From: Verrucomicrobia bacterium UBA1727 | Lineage (GTDB): Bacteria > Verrucomicrobiota > Kiritimatiellia > RFP12 > UBA1067 | DNA length: 5,177 nucleotides | Direction of reading: 5' to 3' | NCBI GenBank assembly: GCA_002315875.1 | Contig: DCIL01000023.1 | Span: forward strand, 36,753-41,929 | Shown here: in pieces, positions 1-5,177 of the stretch | How positions within the stretch are numbered: position 1 is the stretch's first letter | Layout: each line of letters begins with the position of its first letter | Position numbers and translations under genes: made by a program | Notes under the pieces: model-generated | The model's database searches: none | What the model saw: only the letters and a program-made list of their open reading frames with translations | What the model was told of the DNA's origin: nothing

Positions 1-1294
1 CCATCGCCTTGAAGCCCTCCGGGAAACCGTCCATGCAATCGCGGAACGAGATGACGCGGCGGCAGATGTAGAAGATGACCGCGAAGACGATCGCGACGAT
101 CGAACCCAATACGAGACCGACCGAGGCATCGGAGTTGGAGAACGCGACCATGAAGTTATGGAACGCCTCCCCTTCCTTGAAGAATCCACCGGAATAGATC
201 ATGCCGATGACGCACGAGATGATCAGCACGATGACCGGAATGATGAGGTCGATCACGCGGCCGCGATCGTTCTTCGCGAGCGCCTCGGTCGCCTCTTCAA
301 GTGCAGCGGCATCCGGCTCTCCCGCGGCAACTGCCGTCTCATGGCGTTTCATCGGTCCGAAATCGAACTTCATCAGCGCCAATGCAAACATCATGATGAT
401 CGTGAGGATCGCGTAGAAGTTGTAGGGAATCGCATTGATGAAGAGCGAGAACCCGCTTTCGGCTCCAGCGCCCTTCGCGAAGCCCGCAACCGCGGCGGCC
501 CAGGAAGAGATCGGGGCGATGATGCAGATCGGCGCGGCGGTCGCGTCGATGAGATAGGAGAGTTTCGCGCGGGACACCTTCTTCGCGTTGGTCACGGGAC
601 GCATCACGCTGCCCACGGTGAGGCAGTTGAAATAGTCGTCCACGAAAATGAGCATGCCGAGGATGATCGTCGCGATCTGAGCACCGACGCGGCTCTTGAT
701 GTGCGTCTGCGCCCAGCGTCCGAACGCCGCGGACGCGCCGGTCTTGTTCATCATCGCCACAAGCGCACCCAAGAGGACGAGGAAGATCAAGATGCCGATG
801 TTGTAGGAGTCGGCGATCTTGGATATGAAACCATCCTGCATCACGTGCGTGATCGTCGTCTGGAAAACACCGATGAAACCATCCGCCTTCCACGCGTAGA
901 GAACACCGCCCGAGACGATGCCGACGAAGAGCGAGGAGTAGACCTCTTTGGTGATGAGCGCGAGGAGAATCGCCAGGAGCGGAGGAAAGATCGCCCACCA
1001 GGTACCGAAGAACGGCTCCTGAGCACGGACGGTCTCAAGCGCTTTCTTCTCGTGTTCGGCAAAACGATTTACCTTGACCTCCTTGCCGTCCGCCTTCTGC
1101 ACCTCGACATCGTTCTGCACGTTCTCGGCATAGGCATCGACATACGCCTTGGCCGATTCGAAGTCGGCGAGGTTGTAGTCCTTCTTCTCACCGTCGACGG
1201 ACACCGTCACGGGGATTTTCGTGTTTTCGGTCTTGTTTTCCGCAAACGCGAACGCCGCGGACATCATCAACACAACTGCAAGGAGTTTTTTCAT
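1..1294 (-). CDS. nhaC: NhaC-family Na+/H+ antiporter with N-terminal signal peptide (3' end cut by window edge)
   Basis: This is probably a sodium/proton (or related cation/organic acid) exchanger of the inner membrane. The 431 visible residues start at ATG 1294 and stay open to the left edge. Residues 1-18 (MKKLLAVVLMMSAAFAFA) look like a cleavable signal peptide. Residues 19-95 are hydrophilic and charged. Membrane segments then begin near residues 96-115 (GTWWAIFPPLLAILLALITK) and continue at about 119-135, 165-182, 205-217, 255-272, 288-308, 348-367 and 392-411. The conserved NhaC-type core is at 217-255 and includes FVDDYFNCLTVGS and the stretch around RPVTNAKKVSRAKLSYLIDA. A polar loop (315-345) precedes the later helices. 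No Shine-Dalgarno site is visible; the 19-base leader is AT-rich. The start is supported by the signal peptide. It lies 19 bases after the transferase stop and may have its own promoter. The family call is firm, the ion specificity is not. The C-terminus is missing. Confidence 0.88.
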   Translation of the reverse strand, partial: MKKLLAVVLMMSAAFAFAENKTENTKIPVTVSVDGEKKDYNLADFESAKAYVDAYAENVQNDVEVQKADGKEVKVNRFAEHEKKALETVRAQEPFFGTWWAIFPPLLAILLALITKEVYSSLFVGIVSGGVLYAWKADGFIGVFQTTITHVMQDGFISKIADSYNIGILIFLVLLGALVAMMNKTGASAAFGRWAQTHIKSRVGAQIATIILGMLIFVDDYFNCLTVGSVMRPVTNAKKVSRAKLSYLIDATAAPICIIAPISSWAAAVAGFAKGAGAESGFSLFINAIPYNFYAILTIIMMFALALMKFDFGPMKRHETAVAAGEPDAAALEEATEALAKNDRGRVIDLIIPVIVLIISCVIGMIYSGGFFKEGEAFHNFMVAFSNSDASVGLVLGSIVAIVFAVIFYICRRVISFRDCMDGFPEGFKAM

Positions 1295-1313
1295 ATTGAA
1301 TGATTAATTTGTA

Positions 1314-2018
1314 TTAGTTGCCACGTATTATACCAAAAAAGCGAAGAGCAGTGAGAATGCCGCGGTGACGGGGAAGTACGACATACGCAAGGCGTTGCTT
1401 CCAATTGAACCAACTGGCGGCAAAATGGTGAATGGCGCGAGTATCTTCCGTCAATCTGATCTTGCCCGCACAAGTGCCCTTCGGGTTGAAAACCGCCGCA
1501 GGAAGCAATGTGCGCGAAGGAAACGCGGCAATTATCTCATTTGCGATCGCGGGACAGGTTTCGGAAAGATGGCAGGCAGGATCGAATTCCATCGCCTCAT
1601 AACGCCGCGCAATCGTCATGCAGACCTCATCCCCCTTCTCCGCGGCAAAGCCGAGTCCAGGATCCACCCACCGCGGCGAATCGGTCGAAAGCGCGAAGAA
1701 CGGGCCCGCCTCGATGAGATCGTCAATCGGCTTTATGAGCTCGACGTCCATGTCGAGATAAACCCCGCCTTCCGCGGCAATCACCGCGAACCGCGCCCAG
1801 TCACTCGCGAATGCCCACTTGCGTGATGCAAGGGCGGACTCTACAAACGGCGGCAGCTTCCCCTCGGAATCCGCAAACCTGCCGCGAAGCATCTCCACGT
1901 TCCATTCGCGAATCTCAAACGCCGGCGCGAACTCGCGCCAGCTCGCCTGGCAGCGCGTCACCAACGCGCTCTTGCGCTCGCCGCTGAACCAGAAACAATG
2001 GATGACCTTCGGTATCAC
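1314..2018 (-). CDS. GT32-type glycosyltransferase (OCH1/capsular polysaccharide family)
   Basis: This is a predicted cytoplasmic sugar transferase that uses a nucleotide sugar to modify a glycan such as capsule, O-antigen or a glycolipid. The 234-residue protein opens with IPKVIHCFWFSG (2-13), the typical N-terminus of this family. It has SDWARFAVIAAEGGVYLDMD (72-91), where D89-x-D91 is the metal/nucleotide-sugar binding DxD motif and D73/R76 belong to the conserved helix before it. HHFAASW (197-203) matches the C-terminal His/Trp motif. The length is normal for short bacterial members. There is no signal peptide; the C-terminal stretch (211-231) is moderately hydrophobic with basic residues and could rest on the membrane. 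The start is GTG at 2018, chosen because the IPK motif follows at once. Ribosome binding probably uses purine-rich sequence of the repeat array just upstream. It lies 20 bases after the permease stop. No other glycan genes are visible, so donor and acceptor are unknown. Confidence 0.85.
   Translation of the reverse strand: MIPKVIHCFWFSGERKSALVTRCQASWREFAPAFEIREWNVEMLRGRFADSEGKLPPFVESALASRKWAFASDWARFAVIAAEGGVYLDMDVELIKPIDDLIEAGPFFALSTDSPRWVDPGLGFAAEKGDEVCMTIARRYEAMEFDPACHLSETCPAIANEIIAAFPSRTLLPAAVFNPKGTCAGKIRLTEDTRAIHHFAASWFNWKQRLAYVVLPRHRGILTALRFFGIIRGN
1327..1335 (-). promoter_or_regulatory. Candidate extended -10 promoter for the antiporter gene
   Basis: The coding strand reads TGGTATAAT, a perfect extended -10 element (TGn plus TATAAT), inside the last codons of the transferase gene. 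A T-run lies just upstream. A start about 7 bases downstream would give a leader of roughly 25 bases before the antiporter ATG at 1294. No good -35 hexamer is visible at 16-18 bases spacing (candidates such as CTCACT are poor), but extended -10 promoters can work without one. The local drop in GC supports it. The match could still be chance, and a sigma factor with other preferences would invalidate it. Confidence 0.45.
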
Positions 2019-2020
2019 CG

Positions 2021-2057
2021 CCCTCTACCCTCTACCCTCTACCCTCTACCCTCTACC
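2021..2057 (-). repeat. Perfect 7-base tandem repeat (TAGAGGG on the coding strand, five copies) with G-quadruplex potential
   Basis: The plus strand has five exact head-to-tail copies of CCCTCTA (2021-2055) followed by a partial CC. On the coding strand this gives five GGG runs separated by TAGA loops, which meets the usual G3N4G3N4G3N4G3 pattern for an intramolecular G-quadruplex. The array covers the last codons and the TAG stop of the ABC permease (stop at 2039-2041) and the whole spacer up to the GTG start of the transferase at 2018. Its AGAGGG units also resemble Shine-Dalgarno sequence: the second-nearest unit ends about 9 bases from the GTG. Seven-base units are prone to copy-number change by slippage. 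The repeat itself is certain; any regulatory role is inferred. Confidence 0.95.
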
Positions 2058-3265
2058 TTTCGAACGAGAACCAGTGATGAGAGAAGCGACAGAAGAATCG
2101 GCAGCAGGACGAGGTCAAGCGCCATCGTGAGCACGAGCGGGGTGAATTCGATGCACTCGTCCTTTGAAAGCGCCTCGAGCGGAGAAAGCGCGGACACGGG
2201 ACGCGTCACCGCCGCGGCGGTCTTAGTGATCGCAAGCCCGACTCTGTCGGCACGCGACATATCCATCGAAGACGGATATTGCTCTACGACACTCGGTCCC
2301 ATCTCGGCCACGAGCAGCATTGCGAAGGCCGTGAACAGCGCGACGGGACGGCCGAGTCCGCAAGAAAGCAGCACGCCGAAGGAAAGCACCATCGACAGAA
2401 CCGCCACCAGCTGCAAATAGGCACGCAGAAGATTCCATCCAAACGAATCGGCTCGGCTGAGGATATTGAGATCACGCCGCGGACGAAGCATCAGCGAGGA
2501 TTTGCCGCGGTTCGTGAACTTGAGCTCGCCATTGCTTCTGAAATCAAAGACCGCCACGCTCTGCGTCTGATTGGAGACCGAGAGTTGGTTTTCGCCGGAC
2601 GCGAAGACGCCGCGGATTTCCTGCCGCATCTCGAACTGATTGGTGAAACGCATCCGGACGCGCTCGCCACCGCTGGAAAAGGTCCAGACCGCAGTCTCAT
2701 TCGTAGCGATCGTATCATATCGATCAATCGCCCGCTGCTCGAGAAGCTTGATTACCTCCGCCTTCTTCGCCTTGCGAATCGCCTCCGGAGTCCTGGGCGA
2801 CTTCATGTACTCCTCGTACATCCGCTCCGCTTCCTCGGCGGGGGACGGCATCAGCGGCGAAAGGACATGGCTGCAGGGACGCGACACGTCGTCCTTCAAG
2901 GCAAGGACGACCGAAGAAACCCCGAGCACGATTGCGCCGAGAAAAACATGCGCGGCGATTTTTCCAAGCGCCACAAGCGTATGACGGACTGGCCTTACGA
3001 GCGTGAGCATGAGCCGCTTTTCCGTCCGCTCGCGCGCAACGGATCCACAAGCGGACGCAAGCAGCGAAATCAAAGTCAGCGCGAAGACACCGCCGAGCGA
3101 ATAGCGGACATACAGTTCGCGCGCTCCAGCGAACGTGCCGTCACCCACGATAAGGCGCGGCAGAACGAGCATCCAGAGAACGGACGCAACCAGCAACAGG
3201 ATTGCCGTGCGCGAACGGGATAGCGCCTTGAGTTCGAGCAGGACAACTTCGAGTAAAGCGCGCAT
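2039..3265 (-). CDS. ABC-2 type transporter permease with large inserted extracytoplasmic domain
   Basis: This is the membrane subunit that pairs with the ATPase encoded just upstream; the exported substrate is unknown. The 408-residue protein has helix 1 at about 20-40, helix 2 at 56-75, then RERTEKRLMLTLVRPV (78-93), which matches the cytoplasmic ABC-2 permease motif after helix 2. Helix 3 is at about 101-123. Residues 124-275 form a hydrophilic region: a charged helical part (142-182) followed by alternating stretches that look beta-rich (190-262). Hydrophobic helices follow at about 278-302, 306-323 and 377-401. A segment at 340-366 may be a short re-entrant or amphipathic piece. The start is one of two adjacent ATGs (3268 or 3265). 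I prefer 3265 because GAGG, overlapping the ATPase stop, is 5 bases before it rather than 2. A longer in-frame start at 3364 would only read through the end of the ATPase gene. The stop TAG is inside the heptamer repeat. Confidence 0.85.
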   Translation of the reverse strand: MRALLEVVLLELKALSRSRTAILLLVASVLWMLVLPRLIVGDGTFAGARELYVRYSLGGVFALTLISLLASACGSVARERTEKRLMLTLVRPVRHTLVALGKIAAHVFLGAIVLGVSSVVLALKDDVSRPCSHVLSPLMPSPAEEAERMYEEYMKSPRTPEAIRKAKKAEVIKLLEQRAIDRYDTIATNETAVWTFSSGGERVRMRFTNQFEMRQEIRGVFASGENQLSVSNQTQSVAVFDFRSNGELKFTNRGKSSLMLRPRRDLNILSRADSFGWNLLRAYLQLVAVLSMVLSFGVLLSCGLGRPVALFTAFAMLLVAEMGPSVVEQYPSSMDMSRADRVGLAITKTAAAVTRPVSALSPLEALSKDECIEFTPLVLTMALDLVLLPILLSLLSSLVLVRKVEGRG

Positions 3266-3270
3266 CATCG

Positions 3271-3275
3271 CCTCA
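3271..3275 (-). promoter_or_regulatory. Ribosome binding site overlapping the ATPase stop (TGAGG)
   Basis: The ATPase stop codon TGA is itself part of a TGAGG sequence. The GAGG core ends 5 bases before ATG 3265 and 2 bases before ATG 3268. This favours the second ATG as the permease start and suggests translational coupling between ATPase and permease, as expected for two subunits of one complex. Confidence 0.6.
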
Positions 3276-4037
3276 CGACTTGAGGAACTCGGCAAGCTGG
3301 AACTCTTCGGGATTGCCGACCTTGGCAAGGAAGAACGACTCGAGACTCGTGCCGAGTTCCGCAACCTTGCCTTCGGCGACTGCGAGACCGTGATTGACGA
3401 TCATCACCCGATCGCAGATATCTTCGGCGTCCGCCAAGAGATGCGAGGTCATAAGCACGGTCATGCCGCCCGCGGCCAGCGCCTTGACGAGGGTCTTCAC
3501 TTCCTTCGTCGAGATGGGATCGAGTCCCGAAGTCGGTTCGTCAAGAATCAGCAGTTCGGGCTTTCCGATAAGCGAGGACGCAAGCGCCAGCCGCCTGCTC
3601 ATTCCTTTCGAGAAACCGCCTACTGCGCGACTGCCGACATCCTGAAGTCCAACCATCTTCAGAAGCTCCACGGCTCGCGATGTCGTCTCGCGGCGGGAGA
3701 GTCCGGAAAGTCCGCCATAGTACTCGAGCGTCTCGCGTGCAGTCAGGAACGGATGGAGATAAGATAGTTCAGGAAGATAACCGAGTTTCTGCCGCGCTTC
3801 GACCGAACGCGGGGAGAGTCCGAAAAGCCGCACCGAACCGGCGCTCGGCTGAAGCAGTCCGAGAATCATCCGAATGGTGGTGGACTTGCCGGATCCGTTG
3901 GGACCGAGCAGTCCGAAAACCTCACCGCGCTTTATCTCAAGGGAGAGTCCACGAACGGCTTCCACCGTCGGCCTCAGCCAGAAGTCGCGGAAGGTCTTGC
4001 GGACCTCCTTAAGCTCGATTACGGACTCCGCCTCCAC
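3273..4037 (-). CDS. ABC transporter ATP-binding protein (ABC-2 exporter type)
   Basis: This cytoplasmic ATPase is expected to power the ABC-2 permease encoded next to it. The 254-residue protein has Walker A GPNGSGKST (45-53), a Q-loop region GYLPELSYL (86-94) where Glu90 stands at the usual Gln place, a signature motif FSKGMSRR (142-149) of the YSKGM kind, Walker B LLILDEPTSGLDP (162-174) and the switch histidine H199 in MTSHLL. The region after 215 is the short C-terminal tail common in this subfamily. It belongs to the CcmA/NatA/drug-exporter-like group. The start is probably GTG at 4037, seven bases after the stop of the binding-protein gene. Its upstream sequence is a weak ribosome site, so expression may rely on coupling. 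Typical relatives begin close to V6-I7-E8, so the true start cannot be far off. The substrate cannot be deduced. Confidence 0.92.
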   Translation of the reverse strand: MEAESVIELKEVRKTFRDFWLRPTVEAVRGLSLEIKRGEVFGLLGPNGSGKSTTIRMILGLLQPSAGSVRLFGLSPRSVEARQKLGYLPELSYLHPFLTARETLEYYGGLSGLSRRETTSRAVELLKMVGLQDVGSRAVGGFSKGMSRRLALASSLIGKPELLILDEPTSGLDPISTKEVKTLVKALAAGGMTVLMTSHLLADAEDICDRVMIVNHGLAVAEGKVAELGTSLESFFLAKVGNPEEFQLAEFLKS

Positions 4038-4044
4038 GACCAGT

Positions 4045-4812
4045 TCAGTGAAGAATCAGCGAAGCGAGCTCAATCTGGTACTTCTTGGCGATCTTCGCCG
4101 CGGTACCGTCCGCAAAGATATTGAGAAGCTCCGCCTCGACTTCGTCCTTAAGCTCGACATTGCCCTTCTTGAAGCCGATGCCATACGTCTCGGTCATCAC
4201 GATTTCCTTGAGCATCTCGAACTTGCCGGGCAGGTCGGACATTTTCTTCTTCGCGACACCGATGTCCATCGCCACCGCATCGACTCCGCCCATGTTGAGC
4301 TCGTTGACGGCCTGGTTGTAGTTGGGCATGACGACGAGCTGCTTGAAGGTCTTGCCGAGCGCTTCCTTGTCACCCTTGGCGGAAAGCGCCTTCTGCACTG
4401 GGGTATCGGTCTGGACGCCCACGATCTTGCCGGCGAGATTGGCAAGCGACTTAATGGGAGAGCCCTTCTTCACGAGCACGACCTGGGAGTTGTCCACGTA
4501 GGGCTTCGTCCAGGTATAGCCGTTCTCGCGACCCTGCATCGTGAAGCCGTTCCAGATGCAATCGATCGAGCCGGAGTTGAGCTCCATGTCCTTCGAATCC
4601 CAGTTGATCGGATTGGCGACGAACTTCCATCCCTTGCGCGCACAGACCTCACGGGCGAGATCGAGATCAAAACCCTTGTACTCGTTGCCGTCCTTAAAGC
4701 CGTAAGGCGGGAAGTCGGCATCGAATCCAACGGTGAACTTCTTGACACCATCGTCCTGGGTGCATCCGAAAAGCGCGGCCGCGGCCGCTACTGCGATCAT
4801 AAGTTTCTTCAT
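4045..4812 (-). CDS. Amino-acid-binding lipoprotein, solute-binding family 3
   Basis: This is the extracytoplasmic receptor of a polar amino-acid ABC importer, held to a membrane by a lipid anchor. The 255-residue protein has a signal peptide with an alanine-rich core (MKKLMIAVAAAAALFGC) and a lipobox ending at Cys17. The family 3 N-terminal lobe begins with FTVGFDADFPPYGFKD (26-41), continues with YKGFDLDLAREVCARKGWK (45-63), and has the SGSIDCIWNGFTMQGRE stretch (80-96), where R95 is at the usual carboxylate-binding position. GVDAVAMD (176-183) holds the acidic residue (D183) that in this family usually binds the amino group. The length is typical. It starts at ATG 4812, overlapping the upstream ATPase stop by four bases (ATGA), with AAGGAG 8 bases upstream. 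The overlap shows it belongs with that ATPase rather than with the ABC-2 pair downstream. The ligand (glutamine, arginine or other) cannot be told from the sequence. Confidence 0.93.
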   Translation of the reverse strand: MKKLMIAVAAAAALFGCTQDDGVKKFTVGFDADFPPYGFKDGNEYKGFDLDLAREVCARKGWKFVANPINWDSKDMELNSGSIDCIWNGFTMQGRENGYTWTKPYVDNSQVVLVKKGSPIKSLANLAGKIVGVQTDTPVQKALSAKGDKEALGKTFKQLVVMPNYNQAVNELNMGGVDAVAMDIGVAKKKMSDLPGKFEMLKEIVMTETYGIGFKKGNVELKDEVEAELLNIFADGTAAKIAKKYQIELASLILH

Positions 4813-5177
4813 TGTGCATTCTCCTTCTTTTGAATGAAATCCTTCATGAGATTGATCTCCTCATGGGAGATCCGATCATCCTGCAGAACGCTGCGGAGCA
4901 TCGACTTGAGCGCGAGGAGCTCATGGGCGCCTTCACCCGAAACCTTACCGAGAAATTCGCCGAGACGTCCGTCATGCTTCTGATCGAAAATCTCCGTTGG
5001 CGTTCCTTCCGCGGCGATGCGTCCGCCCTCGAGAAAGAGAACTCGGCTGGCGACATCACGCGCAAAGCGCATCTCGTGGGTCACGACCACCATCGTCATG
5101 CCGTTCTTGGCAAGCGACTTCATGACGTCCAGAACCTCGCCGACCATTTCCGGATCGAGCGCCGAAGTCGGCTCGTC
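4809..5177 (-). CDS. Polar amino-acid ABC transporter ATPase (GlnQ/HisP type), C-terminal part with extra tail
   Basis: The last 122 residues of an importer ATPase are visible; the N-terminus with Walker A and signature lies beyond the right edge. The fragment begins at the end of Walker B with DEPTSALDPEMVGEVLDVMK (fragment residues 1-20), the hallmark of GlnQ/HisP/ArtP ATPases. It then shows VVVTHEMRFARDVASRV (30-46) with the switch histidine H34, and FLEGGRIAAEGTPTEIF (48-64). The usual family end is near GRLGEFLGKV (70-79). Here about 43 more residues follow (80-122), mostly charged and helical in appearance, with LRSVLQDDRISHEEINLMKD (94-113). The stop overlaps the ATG of the binding-protein gene by four bases, so the two are almost surely parts of one amino-acid uptake system. 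The permease gene is not in the window and may lie upstream. Confidence 0.92.
   Translation of the reverse strand, partial: DEPTSALDPEMVGEVLDVMKSLAKNGMTMVVVTHEMRFARDVASRVLFLEGGRIAAEGTPTEIFDQKHDGRLGEFLGKVSGEGAHELLALKSMLRSVLQDDRISHEEINLMKDFIQKKENAQ
4821..4826 (-). promoter_or_regulatory. Strong Shine-Dalgarno site (AAGGAG) for the binding-protein gene
   Basis: AAGGAG lies 8 bases before ATG 4812, inside the last codons of the upstream ATPase gene. Together with the ATGA stop/start overlap it fixes the start of the lipoprotein and allows strong, coupled translation. This suits a binding protein, which is normally needed in excess over the transporter. Confidence 0.8.

Noticed and set aside
158..1303. 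A 381-residue open frame on the plus strand opposite the antiporter gene
   Set aside because: Its protein is extremely rich in Arg, Asp, His and Glu with no recognisable domain, as expected from the complement of a GC-rich membrane-protein gene. The minus strand has a coherent NhaC protein with a signal peptide.
1295..1345. Possible terminator between transferase and antiporter (T-run near the end of the transferase gene)
   Set aside because: The T-run lies within codons before the stop and no stable GC-rich hairpin directly precedes it. It fits better as part of an AT-rich promoter region.
2021..2057. The heptamer array as a CRISPR, a telomere-like element or an insertion-sequence end
   Set aside because: There are no spacers between units, no inverted repeats and no transposase, and the array is short and internal to an operon. 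It is a simple microsatellite-like tandem repeat.
2279..3223. A 314-residue plus-strand open frame opposite the ABC-2 permease
   Set aside because: Highly charged and low in hydrophobic residues, with no motif. It mirrors the permease codons on the other strand.
3266..3364. Longer N-terminus of the permease starting at 3364
   Set aside because: The extra 33 residues are Ser/Arg-rich and come from reading the end of the ATPase gene in another frame. The ATG pair at 3268/3265 with a GAGG site gives a normal permease start.
3590..3780. Non-standard ABC motifs in the exporter ATPase (FSKGM instead of LSGGQ, Glu at the Q-loop position)
   Set aside because: Both variants are common in ATPases paired with ABC-2 permeases, so they do not suggest loss of function.
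3874..4833. A 319-residue plus-strand open frame opposite the binding-protein gene
   Set aside because: It spans several real minus-strand genes and junctions, and has a Leu/Asp/His-rich composition with no domain.

Overview
All genes in this window lie on the minus strand and read from high to low coordinates. They are tightly packed: a 4-base overlap, gaps of about 4 to 7 bases, then gaps of 20 and 19 bases. This looks like one polycistronic run that begins outside the right edge and continues past the left edge. The DNA is moderately GC-rich, with clear Shine-Dalgarno sites in front of some genes. GTG starts are used twice. A lipoprotein signal and a separate Sec-type signal peptide are present. 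This fits a Gram-negative-type bacterium. The mix of genes would suit the Verrucomicrobiota/Kiritimatiellota/Lentisphaerota side of the tree, but this is only an impression and there is no marker gene to settle it.

Layout in transcription order. (1) 5177-4809: C-terminal part of a polar amino-acid ABC transporter ATPase (GlnQ/HisP type) with an unusual extra tail of about 40 residues. (2) 4812-4045: a family 3 amino-acid-binding lipoprotein, joined to the ATPase by an ATGA overlap. (3) 4037-3273: the ATPase of an ABC-2 type exporter. (4) 3265-2039: its membrane permease, with a large soluble domain inserted between helices 3 and 4. (5) 2018-1314: a small GT32-type sugar transferase with a DxD motif. 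(6) 1294-1: the N-terminal 431 residues of an NhaC-family Na+/H+ antiporter that carries its own signal peptide and an extracytoplasmic N-terminal domain.

The first two genes belong to an amino-acid uptake system whose inner-membrane permease is not in the window. Genes 3 and 4 form a matched export or membrane-remodelling pair. The transferase and the antiporter have no obvious biochemical link to either. An extended -10 promoter motif inside the end of the transferase gene suggests that the antiporter can be transcribed separately.

The most distinctive non-coding feature is a perfect 7-base tandem repeat (five copies, 2021-2057) at the permease/transferase junction. On the coding strand it holds the permease stop codon, supplies purine-rich ribosome-binding sequence for the transferase, and contains five evenly spaced GGG runs, enough for a G-quadruplex. 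I found no RNA genes, CRISPR arrays, insertion sequences, phage genes or convincing terminators. There is no gene-free stretch longer than 300 bases. I saw no clear previously undescribed multi-gene system; the repeat junction and the odd protein domains are the parts worth a second look.
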